From NCBI GenBank assembly GCA_000751555.1, contig CCEZ01000007.1, positions 1 through 64,000 of the forward strand: a DNA stretch of 64,000 nt, in the 5' to 3' direction. The notes beneath the pieces are model-generated. The model saw only the letters and a list, made by a program, of their open reading frames with translations. It was not told the origin of the DNA and made no database searches. Each line of letters begins with the position of its first letter. Position 1 is the stretch's first letter. A program made the position numbers and the translations under genes. Shown piece by piece: positions 17,702-26,038 of this stretch. This stretch comes from Anaerosalibacter massiliensis (GTDB lineage: Bacteria > Bacillota > Clostridia > Tissierellales > Sporanaerobacteraceae).

Positions 17702-18403
17702 TTATATTGCCTTTAGAAACAATGTATGGGTATCTATCTTTTTTAACAGATATAAATAACAAAAAACATTAATTAATAATAGTAGTATTAAAGTAATAAT
17801 TGATAAAAGAAAATCATTACCCTTTCTATATAGTATAAGACTATATGGAATTCCAAATAGAAATGTTAGCATAGAAGTTATAAACAAGCCATTTCTTGGT
17901 ACTTTCATCAACAAAGTGGTTACTCCAGTAATAAATATTATGAGAGTCACAATTAATAATCCATTGCCAAAAATTATAAGTAATTCTGTCGAGTTAAACA
18001 AAGTAAAGGTATATCCCACAAACGCATATTTAGCATATAAGTTTGTCATAATTAAAGTTATTAAAGAAGAAAAAATAAACATCATCAACGAAATTCCAAT
18101 CGGCAAAATAGATTTTCCTATAAATAACGCCTTAATTGGAATAGGTGTTGAAAGTATAGATTCAAAAGTATGATATACTTTCTCTCCCGCAATAGAATAT
18201 CCTGTTAACGACATTGGAATTCGAGGTATTCCAATTATCATGATGATAACTGCAATTCTTAAATCAATAGTTTTATAAAAGTAAGCATTCAGTAAAGCAA
18301 AAATTGCAGGAGCTAAACATTGGATAAAAATACTTCTTTTCATCTGCTTCAAGGTTAAAAAATAACGCAACTCATGATTAAATACTATTATAGATTCTCT
18401 CAT
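17702..18403 (-). CDS. ABC-2 type permease subunit (peptide exporter)
   Basis: 233 aa, six predicted membrane helices with the ABC-2 layout; the motif GYSIAGEKVYHTFESILSTP resembles the conserved segment EKENxTLEsLLstPv that couples to the ATPase. ATG after GGAGGTG. Last gene of the operon, 36 bp after the other permease gene. With its paralog-like partner and the ATPase it would form an exporter, or a self-protection pump, for the modified peptide. Substrate inferred from context only. Confidence 0.82.
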   Translation of the reverse strand: MRESIIVFNHELRYFLTLKQMKRSIFIQCLAPAIFALLNAYFYKTIDLRIAVIIMIIGIPRIPMSLTGYSIAGEKVYHTFESILSTPIPIKALFIGKSILPIGISLMMFIFSSLITLIMTNLYAKYAFVGYTFTLFNSTELLIIFGNGLLIVTLIIFITGVTTLLMKVPRNGLFITSMLTFLFGIPYSLILYRKGNDFLLSIITLILLLLINVFCYLYLLKKIDTHTLFLKAI

Positions 18404-18439
18404 TATTACACCTCCATTTCATTTAGTTGCAGAACCGTA

Positions 18440-19126
18440 TTAAAACAATACATCTTCAAAATAAATCTTGTTAAGTTTTGAATTCGTATACTTTATTAGA
18501 ATAAGATTTATTAATAACATAATGAAAACTAAACACACATATATACTAGTTAGATATGATATGGTTTTTGTATTTAATGTAACTACGATAGATATTAAGA
18601 AAATAGCTATATATAAATGTTTAGATGCTCTACTGTTCGCTATTCTTACATCTTTTGAAGTTAATGAAATAGATGTTACTACTATAGCAATAGAAACCTT
18701 CAAATTAAATAGTAATAAAATTAATAATAACGCTTCATATATACTTAGTATTAGTTGAACGTTTATAATATGATTTGTTATACTGAATATTATAACGAGC
18801 ATGTACTCTACTAAAGACACTAGTAACAAATTGAATAACAATTCAATCCAATAGAGTTTTTTCAAATCTACTGATGTAGATAAAATTGATTCAAGAGTAT
18901 TATTTTCTTTTTCTGAGGCGAAACTTTCTGCCGACCATTGTTTTAATAGGGTAATGGTGAAAATAGCTACAATTGTCATCTGAATTCTTTCTGATAAATT
19001 ATGGGAAAGAACTGGCATTAGAAGCCCAGAAATAGTTCCAATTATCATAATTAAAAATAGCGTATTTTTCTTCTCATATAAAAATTCATAGTATTGTTTT
19101 CGTACAATTGCTTTTATTTCATTCAT
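18440..19126 (-). CDS. ABC-2 type permease subunit (peptide exporter)
   Basis: About 228 aa with six predicted helices and the ABC-2 coupling segment SFASEKENNTLESILSTSVD. Start chosen at ATG 19126 (MNEIKAIVRKQYYEFL), overlapping the ATPase stop (ATGAATGA); TTG 19141 would extend it by five residues. Forms the transporter core with the next gene (17702). The overlap implies coupled translation with the ATPase gene. Confidence 0.82.
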   Translation of the reverse strand: MNEIKAIVRKQYYEFLYEKKNTLFLIMIIGTISGLLMPVLSHNLSERIQMTIVAIFTITLLKQWSAESFASEKENNTLESILSTSVDLKKLYWIELLFNLLLVSLVEYMLVIIFSITNHIINVQLILSIYEALLLILLLFNLKVSIAIVVTSISLTSKDVRIANSRASKHLYIAIFLISIVVTLNTKTISYLTSIYVCLVFIMLLINLILIKYTNSKLNKIYFEDVLF

Positions 19127-20000
19127 AGGAATCGCTCTCAACTTTCATGTATAAATCTAATAAACCTGTGGATTTTGTAATAACATTTTCAATGTTAATA
19201 TTTTTAATAGATAATTTCTTTATTACTTCAGATGTTACGTTTTTCTCCGTTGTAATCAAAATTTCATTTTTACTAAGTTCATAATTGATAATTGACTTAA
19301 TACTTTTCATTGTCTGTTCTATTTCATTGCTTAAATTTTCTAAGTTTTGGGTTGACTGTATTATTACGTTTAATTGACTTTCCATTTCTAATTCTTGAAT
19401 CGTTTTTGTAACAATGTCTTTTCCGTGCTTTAAAATAGAAATTTTATCACACGTTCTAACTACTTCATCTAGATTATGAGTAGTAATAATAAAGGTAGTT
19501 CCATATTTTTCAGACAGATCTAAAATTGTTTCTCTTAATTTTTCTATACTTACAGGATCTAGTCCATTTGTAGGCTCATCCAATAAAACAATAGGGGGAT
19601 TATGCAATATTGCACGAATTAAAGCAACTTTCTTTTTCATGCCTGTTGAGAAACCTTTGATTGGTGAGTGTTTTTTGTCTGAAATCTCAAATAATTCTAA
19701 AAGCTCATCCATTCGTTTGTCATATTCATTTTTTGTAATTCCATATATTTCCGAATAGTATTTTAAATTTTCATAAACTGTTAGAGGTTCATAAAGGCCA
19801 ACATGCTCTGATAATACTCCACACTTGGCCCTTATTTGCCTTCCTTTTTCAATTGGATTTAAGCCGAAAACAGAAATCTCACCAGAAGTTGTTGCCATTA
19901 ATCCAAGCATAAGTCTCAAAGCAGTTGTCTTCCCAGCCCCATTATGTCCTAATAATCCATATATTTCACCTGTATTGATAATAAGATTTAAATCATTCAA
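19119..20000 (-). CDS. ABC transporter ATP-binding protein
   Basis: Energises the two ABC-2 permeases. Walker A GHNGAGKT, Q-loop, signature STGMKKK, Walker B IVLLDEPTNGLDPVS, H-loop TTHNLDE, then a C-terminal regulatory region. The coordinates use the first standard start (TTG at 20000, MNDLNLIINTGEIYGLLG), but coding sequence clearly continues upstream in frame (INKIIFKNVCKHFETTKA), giving the missing beta strands and A-loop aromatic. The only initiators there would be the rare ATC at 20054 (4-5 nt after GAGGGGAG) or ATT just after. The real protein is therefore probably 311 aa or so. Confidence 0.9.
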   Translation of the reverse strand: MNDLNLIINTGEIYGLLGHNGAGKTTALRLMLGLMATTSGEISVFGLNPIEKGRQIRAKCGVLSEHVGLYEPLTVYENLKYYSEIYGITKNEYDKRMDELLELFEISDKKHSPIKGFSTGMKKKVALIRAILHNPPIVLLDEPTNGLDPVSIEKLRETILDLSEKYGTTFIITTHNLDEVVRTCDKISILKHGKDIVTKTIQELEMESQLNVIIQSTQNLENLSNEIEQTMKSIKSIINYELSKNEILITTEKNVTSEVIKKLSIKNINIENVITKSTGLLDLYMKVESDSYE

Positions 20001-20121
20001 TGCTTTTGTTGTTTCGAAATGTTTGCAAACATTTTTGAAAATAATTTTGTTGATTTTTCTCCCCTCACTTTCTAAATGATATTATGCCAATAGGATATAT
20101 TGAGTATATTGTCATCTAAAA

Positions 20122-20220
20122 TTAATGTTGCTTTTTCTTTCTAATATATTTTATTATAAATACAGTCATACTACTAAATATAAAGCCTAAAACCCCTGCA
20201 ATAATCATATTATCTGTCAC
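20122..20220 (-). CDS. 32-aa single-helix membrane peptide in the peptide cluster
   Basis: GTG start directed by AAGGAGG. The product MTDNMIIAGVLGFIFSSMTV continues FIIKYIRKKKQH: one membrane helix and a strongly basic tail inside the cell. It lies between the second B12-radical SAM gene (30 bp) and the ABC ATPase gene. Size, charge and place suggest a small immunity or transporter-accessory peptide. No family recognised. Confidence 0.6.
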   Translation of the reverse strand: MTDNMIIAGVLGFIFSSMTVFIIKYIRKKKQH

Positions 20221-20250
20221 CAAAAATCCTCCTTTTCGTCTGGCTATTAA

Positions 20251-21561
20251 TCATACACTTTTTCTAATTCCCAAAACGCTATTGTAGTAGTAACGTAAAT
20301 CATCAGCAGTTAAATATTTAGTATTAATAATTGCATTATCTGTTGAATAAAAATCATAATTGTCAGTTAAGACCTCTATTCCATACTCAACAGCATTTTG
20401 GTGCAAATCTGTTCCTGGATAAGGTGTATTGATACTGAATTGCATATTTGCATTGTATTTTTCTTTTAATAGTCGAGATTTTTCTAAAGTATACTCTATG
20501 GTTTCTTTCGTGTCCTCTGCATGTCCAATAATTACTGAAATGTTAATATCAAATCCAATATCATGTGCTAATTTAGTTGCATTTTCCACTTGCTTAAATG
20601 TAATATTCTTATTTATTGAACGTAGTACCTTATCATGAGCACTTTCTAAACCAAATTGAATTTTTCTACAACCAGCTAAATACATAGACCAAAGCAAATC
20701 TTTATCAACGATATCAGCCCTTGATTCACAGCCCCATATAAAAAAAGTTTCTAATTCTAGTAATAAATCACAAAATTTTTTTGTCCTTTTTGGCATCATT
20801 GTGAATGTATCATCAACTATAAAGAACTCTTTTGCTTTAAAATTTAAAACCATATATTTAATCTCCTCAATAATATTCTCTACAGTCCTAAAATAAACTT
20901 TCTTCCCCCAAAATGAATACGAAGAACAAAAAACACATCTACCAGGACATCCACGAGCTGTTGATATGGTAAATGGATAAACATACTTTTCTAGATTTAA
21001 TAAACTTCTATCTGGAAAAGGTAAGCTATCTAAATCAGTAATTCTAATAGGCCTTTTTCTTACTATCTCCCCATTTTGCTTTCTATAACTAATTCCTTCA
21101 CATTCATATAAGTTTCCGTTTCTCAATAGCGAATTGCATAATTGTAAAAAAGAGTTTTCACCTTCTCCTAGACTTATATAGTCAAATCGTAGTTCTTCGA
21201 TCATTTGGTAGTTGCAAAAATTTGCACACACACCTCCACCTACCACTATTATATTATTATTATAAGATTTAATAACTCTAACTAATGATTTTATTGCTGA
21301 CCATGATTCATAATAAGTAGAAATTCCAATAATCTTTGGATTTGCTTTCATCAAAATGTTAGTAAAATCTTGCATACTGATGCTTTCAATAGCTAAATCT
21401 ACGAAACTAACAATGTAATCAGTTTTTGATAAAGAAGATGCGATATATAATAATCCCAACGGTGGCATTGATAGCATTCTTGCAGAAACTTTATTTATTT
21501 TTGCAGACCTACTTGTAGGAACGTTAATGAGTAATACATCAGAATTTTCTATGATTTTCAT
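20251..21561 (-). CDS. B12-binding radical SAM enzyme (peptide-modifying, copy 2)
   Basis: 436 aa. N-terminal cobalamin-binding-type Rossmann domain (MPPLGLLYIASSL to about residue 150, with IIGISTYYESW and VVGGG), then a radical SAM domain with CPGRCVFC near residue 202 (TISTARGCPGRCVFCSSYSF). ATG after GGGGGTGG. Close paralog of the enzyme at 23993, sharing ARGCPG-C-FCSS-SFWGKKVY and WGCESRAD. The architecture is that of class B radical SAM methyltransferases, which C-methylate unactivated carbons in RiPPs such as bottromycin and polytheonamide. Methylation of the precursor cores is an inference; the B12 DxHxxG motif is not evident, as in many class B members. Confidence 0.87.
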   Translation of the reverse strand: MKIIENSDVLLINVPTSRSAKINKVSARMLSMPPLGLLYIASSLSKTDYIVSFVDLAIESISMQDFTNILMKANPKIIGISTYYESWSAIKSLVRVIKSYNNNIIVVGGGVCANFCNYQMIEELRFDYISLGEGENSFLQLCNSLLRNGNLYECEGISYRKQNGEIVRKRPIRITDLDSLPFPDRSLLNLEKYVYPFTISTARGCPGRCVFCSSYSFWGKKVYFRTVENIIEEIKYMVLNFKAKEFFIVDDTFTMMPKRTKKFCDLLLELETFFIWGCESRADIVDKDLLWSMYLAGCRKIQFGLESAHDKVLRSINKNITFKQVENATKLAHDIGFDINISVIIGHAEDTKETIEYTLEKSRLLKEKYNANMQFSINTPYPGTDLHQNAVEYGIEVLTDNYDFYSTDNAIINTKYLTADDLRYYYNSVLGIRKSV

Positions 21562-21616
21562 TAGACCACCCCCATTCTAAAAGATTTTTTTGCCAATATA
21601 ATCAAATAACAAAGCC

Positions 21617-22576
21617 TTAGCAGACTATTAATTCAACTTGCTCAATAGCCTTCTCTGTATTAACGATATTTATATGTGATTTGTTAGTCTCAAGTGTTGA
21701 GCTTGTCTCAATCAAAATTTTATGAATTTGTCTAGAATTTAAACGATTATTCATCGCTTTCAAATATCCTACAATGCCTGTTATATGTGCAGCAGACATC
21801 GAGCTTCCGGAATCATAGCCATATGAATTACCTTTAATGGTTGTTAAAATATGTTCTCCTGGAGCAAAGATTGTCTTACTATCATAATTGCTATTTAGTT
21901 GAGATGGATAGAATTTTATTGGATTCGTATTAAAAACACCATAAGATGCTACTGGTATCACTCCTTCATAACACGCAGGAACCTGACTTGCTATTCCAGG
22001 AACATTTCCAACTGCTCCAACTATTACTATCCCTAACTCAATAGCTTCCCTTATTATCTTACGTTCTTCTAATATGAGCCTTTTAAAAGTGTCACCCTCG
22101 CTGTCTATATCGGCTGGATGTCCTATACTCATGTTGATAATATCCATTTTATTCTCAATTGACCATCTAAAGGCTTCTATAATATTTCTAACCCTTCCTG
22201 TTCCAGAATGATTAATCACTTTTAAATTAAAAATATTTGCTTCACTTGCAATTCCGCAAATCCCCTCTCCATTTCTAGACCCTGCAATTATCCCATTAAT
22301 TTTAGTTCCATGACCAAAATCATCTCTTAAATCTAAACTGTTATCAATAAAGTTAAATCCTTGTCGCTCAATATTCTTTAAGTCATTGTGTGAATGATCT
22401 ATTCCTGAATCTATGATAGCTATTTTGATTTGTTTTAATTTATCTTCGACTCCTTTATTCCAAAGACTTTCTACATTAATCAGTCTTAAGTTCCACAGAT
22501 AATCCTTATATTTAGCATCTACCATTTCATAGAAATTGCTATGCTTATTAATCAATTGATTCAACAAGATATTCAT
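21617..22576 (-). CDS. Cytoplasmic subtilisin-like protease, candidate leader peptidase
   Basis: S8 protease of 319 aa without signal peptide or propeptide. Catalytic set: Asp56 in IIDSGID, His89 in FGHGTK, Asn191 in GAVGNV, Ser259 in SGSSMSAAH. The motifs are divergent (GHGTKINGIIAG and GSSMSAAHITG instead of the usual HGTHVAG and GTSMATPHVAG). It overlaps the stop of the SPASM enzyme gene by one base, so translation is coupled. Intracellular action within a RiPP operon suggests it trims the leader of the modified precursors before export. Start as given; no better site. Confidence 0.85.
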   Translation of the reverse strand: MNILLNQLINKHSNFYEMVDAKYKDYLWNLRLINVESLWNKGVEDKLKQIKIAIIDSGIDHSHNDLKNIERQGFNFIDNSLDLRDDFGHGTKINGIIAGSRNGEGICGIASEANIFNLKVINHSGTGRVRNIIEAFRWSIENKMDIINMSIGHPADIDSEGDTFKRLILEERKIIREAIELGIVIVGAVGNVPGIASQVPACYEGVIPVASYGVFNTNPIKFYPSQLNSNYDSKTIFAPGEHILTTIKGNSYGYDSGSSMSAAHITGIVGYLKAMNNRLNSRQIHKILIETSSTLETNKSHINIVNTEKAIEQVELIVC

Positions 22577-23970
22577 TACAGCTCCTCTGATTTTGGTTGA
22601 AGAGGACTAATGAGAAAATTATAATACTCTTGTTTTAGTTTATTGCAATCTGGACTTTTAAAATTGATGTTTTCATTATAAAATAAGGCTCTTGCTTTAC
22701 ACCCACCTAAACAAAATATCCAATAAAAACACTCCTTGCATTCTTCTAAGGTTCTTAGTTCGTTCTTTTCATATTCATTTCTTATCTTATAATAATTGCC
22801 TATATCGCCCAATTTAAATCTGTTGAAATGTAAATTATGACATGGATGTACAATACCTTCTACATTAATACTAATTTCATTTAAACATACACCACATGAT
22901 TTTTTCTTGTCTAATCGAATTGGATTGTTAAAGCATTTTTGAATGTCTTTAAAATAAATAGTTCCATCTTCATTTGAATTATGTCGCTTCAATTGATTAT
23001 TCTTCCAAGATCTAACAAGTATAGATTGTTTAACTAAACCTTCGTCAACTTTATTAAACAAAGATACATCCTTAATGAAGAATTCAGAGATATCTTTTCC
23101 ATCTTCCTTAATAAATACAGGTTCATTAAGGAAAAATCCCCTTGCTCCTAAATTATATGCTAATGAATAGATTTTAGTTAAGTCATCTATATTTTTCTTA
23201 TTAGGTGTAGAAGACAATAAAAAAGGTACTTTATTATCCTCAAGGATTTTACATGTTTGTATTATTTTATCGAAAGTACCACTTCCACGAATTGCATCAT
23301 TTATTAAAGAGTTGCTACCATCTATTGAAACTATAATTGAATTACAATACTCTTTCAATTGATCTATATTTTCTTCTGTAATCATAGTTCCATTAGTCCA
23401 CAAGAAAATTTCAAAGCCCTTAAAATGTGCATAATCTAACATCTCTATAATATTTGGATGTAGAAGAGGCTCACCACCGGTAATATAAAGTATAGGAAGA
23501 TTATCACTAGTTTTGGATGATATTGTGTCTAAAATTTTTTTGTAATTTGTCATACTCATAAAACTTGCATTGCTCTCATTTTTTTCTATAGTCTTATTGC
23601 AATAATAACACTTTAAATTACATACATTAGTAACATCAATATAAACCGTCCTTAATGTCGTGTTAATTTCTTCAACTACGTTTTTAACATTCGTCTCTAT
23701 CAATTTCTCTGTAAGCAAATGTGAACAAAAATTAATTATGTCATTTTCAATTATTTTACAATCTAATTCATAGTCGGAAGAAATTTTTTGGATAACTTCC
23801 TTGATTGTATTCTTAGAATCTAAATTCATTAAGATATCATATCCCGTTCTACTTGTTTTAAACCATTTAAACCTTTTTCTAGACGTAAAAATAAATTCTT
23901 CTTCATGTTCTATCATTTGAAAATCACTGTTATTGAAAAACAACTTATCTTCTTGTTTAACTTTTCTCAA
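22576..23970 (-). CDS. PqqD-fused SPASM radical SAM peptide-modifying enzyme
   Basis: 464 aa in three parts. Residues 1-95 form a PqqD-like RRE domain (GYDILMNLDSKNTIKEVIQK), which binds a precursor leader. The radical SAM core has CNLKCYYC near 113-120 and the GGEPLLHP motif. The SPASM domain binds auxiliary Fe-S clusters (CGVCLNEISINVEGIVHPCH, then CKECFYWIFCLGGC). Enzymes of this layout make thioether, C-C or epimerised linkages in RiPPs; here the precursors lack Cys, so a sactipeptide thioether is excluded. TTG start with AAGGAGATG upstream. It lies between the first B12 enzyme and the subtilase. Confidence 0.9.
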   Translation of the reverse strand: MRKVKQEDKLFFNNSDFQMIEHEEEFIFTSRKRFKWFKTSRTGYDILMNLDSKNTIKEVIQKISSDYELDCKIIENDIINFCSHLLTEKLIETNVKNVVEEINTTLRTVYIDVTNVCNLKCYYCNKTIEKNESNASFMSMTNYKKILDTISSKTSDNLPILYITGGEPLLHPNIIEMLDYAHFKGFEIFLWTNGTMITEENIDQLKEYCNSIIVSIDGSNSLINDAIRGSGTFDKIIQTCKILEDNKVPFLLSSTPNKKNIDDLTKIYSLAYNLGARGFFLNEPVFIKEDGKDISEFFIKDVSLFNKVDEGLVKQSILVRSWKNNQLKRHNSNEDGTIYFKDIQKCFNNPIRLDKKKSCGVCLNEISINVEGIVHPCHNLHFNRFKLGDIGNYYKIRNEYEKNELRTLEECKECFYWIFCLGGCKARALFYNENINFKSPDCNKLKQEYYNFLISPLQPKSEEL

Positions 23971-23992
23971 AGTATCATCTCCTTATTAACTA

Positions 23993-25315
23993 TCAATTTC
24001 TATTCCAACTCATTACGTCGGTGATAATATTATGATACTTGCGTAACTCATTACGATTAATATTTCGTGTACTAATTATAGGATTACTAAGAATATATTG
24101 ATTCCAATCATTTTCATATATCTTAATTCCTAGCTCATCTCTCTTTTCATATTGTTCAGTTCCAGGGAAAGGTGTATTAACACTTCCAACTACATGAGCT
24201 CCATACTCTCTTTGTATTTTCTTAGCAAAATTGATGGTCTTATTTATCGTTTCGTGAGTGTCGTATGCGTGACCAACAATATAAGACGCAGTAATATGCA
24301 AGCCATACTTGTTTGCTAATTGAACGCCATTTTCAATTTGCTCTATTGATACATTCTTTTTAATTTTTCTTAAAATGTCATTATCTGCACTTTCTAACCC
24401 TATTTGTAATTTTTTACACCCAGCCTCTGTCATTATTTTCATTAAATTCTCATTCATAACGTCAGCCCTTGACTCACAACCCCATACAAACTTTATTTCC
24501 GTTTCCTTAATCATCTCGCAAAATTGGACTGCACGTTTATAGGAAGCAGTAAAAGTATCGTCAGTAATATAAAATATTAATGTATCAAATTTGTTATGCA
24601 AGTGCATTACTTCATCAAAAATACTTTTAGCAGATCTCATATAAACTTTCTTTCCCCAAAAAGACTTTGATGAGCAAAATATGCATTCCCCCGGACAACC
24701 TCTAGCTGTGCTAATCGTATAAGGCATGATATAGTTAGAAAGATTCACTAGTGTTCTGTCAGGTATAATACCAAGTTCATCTAAATTTTTAATCCTATTT
24801 GCAATACCATTATTGATAATTTGACCTTTGGAATCTTTATAACATATGCCTTTTATATACCTAACATCATTATGTGATTTACCAAAAATATAATCACATA
24901 ATTCTAATGTAATAATCTCACCTTCACCTCTAATAACATAGTCCGTTTCAGATTCACTCAAAACATCTTCATAGCAAAAGGTTGCAAATGCTCCACCTGC
25001 AAAAACTATTGATTGTGGTAATATACTTTTTATTATTTTACACATAACTTTTTGAGCATTCCACGTTTCATTGTATGTACTTAATCCAATTATTTTAGGT
25101 TTATCTCGTTCTAATAAATTAATAAATTCTTCTTGCGACATGGTTTCTACAGCAAAATCAATAACTTTAACTTTATACCCTTGATTTTGTGCATAAGTTG
25201 CAACATATAAGAGACCTAAAGGTGGCATACTATTAGACTTTGCAATTTTATCCTTATACCAATTGTTAGTAGGCAGATTAATAAATAATATATCTATACC
25301 ACTACTATTATTCAT
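23993..25315 (-). CDS. B12-binding radical SAM enzyme (peptide-modifying, copy 1)
   Basis: About 440 aa. B12-binding-type domain (MPPLGLLYVATYAQNQGYKV, IIGLSTYNETW, VFAGGAFATFC), then radical SAM core CPGECIFC near residue 203 and WGCESRAD. Start chosen at ATG 25315 (MNNSSGIDILFINLPT), about 8 nt after GGGGGG; the frame extends to 25369 without a ribosome site. Paralog of the enzyme at 20251, so the cluster may install two different but related modifications, or the same one at two sites. Class B RSMT activity is inferred from architecture. Confidence 0.87.
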   Translation of the reverse strand: MNNSSGIDILFINLPTNNWYKDKIAKSNSMPPLGLLYVATYAQNQGYKVKVIDFAVETMSQEEFINLLERDKPKIIGLSTYNETWNAQKVMCKIIKSILPQSIVFAGGAFATFCYEDVLSESETDYVIRGEGEIITLELCDYIFGKSHNDVRYIKGICYKDSKGQIINNGIANRIKNLDELGIIPDRTLVNLSNYIMPYTISTARGCPGECIFCSSKSFWGKKVYMRSAKSIFDEVMHLHNKFDTLIFYITDDTFTASYKRAVQFCEMIKETEIKFVWGCESRADVMNENLMKIMTEAGCKKLQIGLESADNDILRKIKKNVSIEQIENGVQLANKYGLHITASYIVGHAYDTHETINKTINFAKKIQREYGAHVVGSVNTPFPGTEQYEKRDELGIKIYENDWNQYILSNPIISTRNINRNELRKYHNIITDVMSWNRN

Positions 25316-25396
25316 ACTCCTATCCCCCCATTTTTTATTTACATAAATTCCATTAAAAGGCCTAAGCAACTATCTAACTTTGCTATTGATTCAGAA

Positions 25397-25684
25397 TTAT
25401 CCGAAAATAGTACCGAAAATACTATCTTCATCTAATATTGATATTAATTTATTCTTTTCAAATAATTTCAATACTTTTTCCAATTCCTTTTTGTCTATTT
25501 TGATTTGTATTGATATAGATTTGAATAAATCTTCAAAGTATGTTTGATAATTTATATTATCCCATATTAAAGATTGCTTTTTATTGAGCAATATTCTATT
25601 TCCTGATTGGTTAATAATTTGGACTAATTCTTCCTCAGTCTTGTACCAATTATTACATTCCCATTTTATTCGACTATTCTTCAT
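25397..25684 (-). CDS. Stand-alone RRE/PqqD-like protein (95 aa)
   Basis: Winged-helix-like pattern: strands RILLNKKQSLIWD, then helices DLFKSISIQIKIDKKELEKV and LKLFEKNKLISILDED. This resembles PqqD-type RiPP recognition elements, which bind precursor leaders and present them to modifying enzymes. The call is from pattern only. It is the first gene after the two precursor genes, which supports the role. An odd C-terminal tail, DSIFGTIFG, follows the fold. Alternative: an unrelated small scaffold. Confidence 0.55.
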   Translation of the reverse strand: MKNSRIKWECNNWYKTEEELVQIINQSGNRILLNKKQSLIWDNINYQTYFEDLFKSISIQIKIDKKELEKVLKLFEKNKLISILDEDSIFGTIFG

Positions 25685-25755
25685 TTTTTCACCTACCTCT
25701 ATAACTTTAATTTATGACATAGGAATTGCCAACTAATCTTATTGTCTTACTCTCT

Positions 25756-25796
25756 CAATGGCCATTAAATAATAAATATAACTTAAAAGACCATTG
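25756..25796 (-). promoter_or_regulatory. Intercistronic hairpin after the precursor genes
   Basis: CAATGGCC (25756-25763) pairs with GACCATTG (25789-25796), one G-U, around a 25-nt loop. It lies between the second precursor gene and the RRE gene. There is no U-run, so it is more likely an mRNA-stabilising or processing hairpin that would keep precursor mRNA more abundant than enzyme mRNA. Confidence 0.4.
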
Positions 25797-25839
25797 GACT
25801 AAACTCTTGTATACTTTCTATTGTTACTTAGTAATCCAA

Positions 25840-26010
25840 TTATCCTGGGATAACTGGACCTGGAATCATATCTACAACAATGGCGCCGGCGATAGATCCC
25901 GCTATACTACCTGCTACTCCACCAACAACTGCTTCAGCTATGGAAGAAGTTGTATAGATTTCATCATTTAAATAATTACTGATTAGCATTGGTGTGGTGT
26001 AAATTTTCAT
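25840..26010 (-). CDS. RiPP precursor peptide A1 (56 aa)
   Basis: Too short for ordinary gene calling. ATG at 26010 follows AAAGGAGG. The product starts MKIYTTPMLISNYLNDEIYT, has a Gly/Ala-rich small-residue stretch (VVGGVAGSIAGSIAGA) and ends IVVDMIPGPVIPG. The last 13 residues are identical to those of precursor A2, while the N-terminal parts differ more, as expected when the conserved part is the modified core. No Cys, Ser/Thr-rich core or double-Gly signal cut is obvious in the tail. It lies just before the RRE and radical SAM genes. The export and modification sites are inferred. Confidence 0.85.
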   Translation of the reverse strand: MKIYTTPMLISNYLNDEIYTTSSIAEAVVGGVAGSIAGSIAGAIVVDMIPGPVIPG

Positions 26011-26038
26011 ATCACTACCTCCTTTACTATATTCACTT

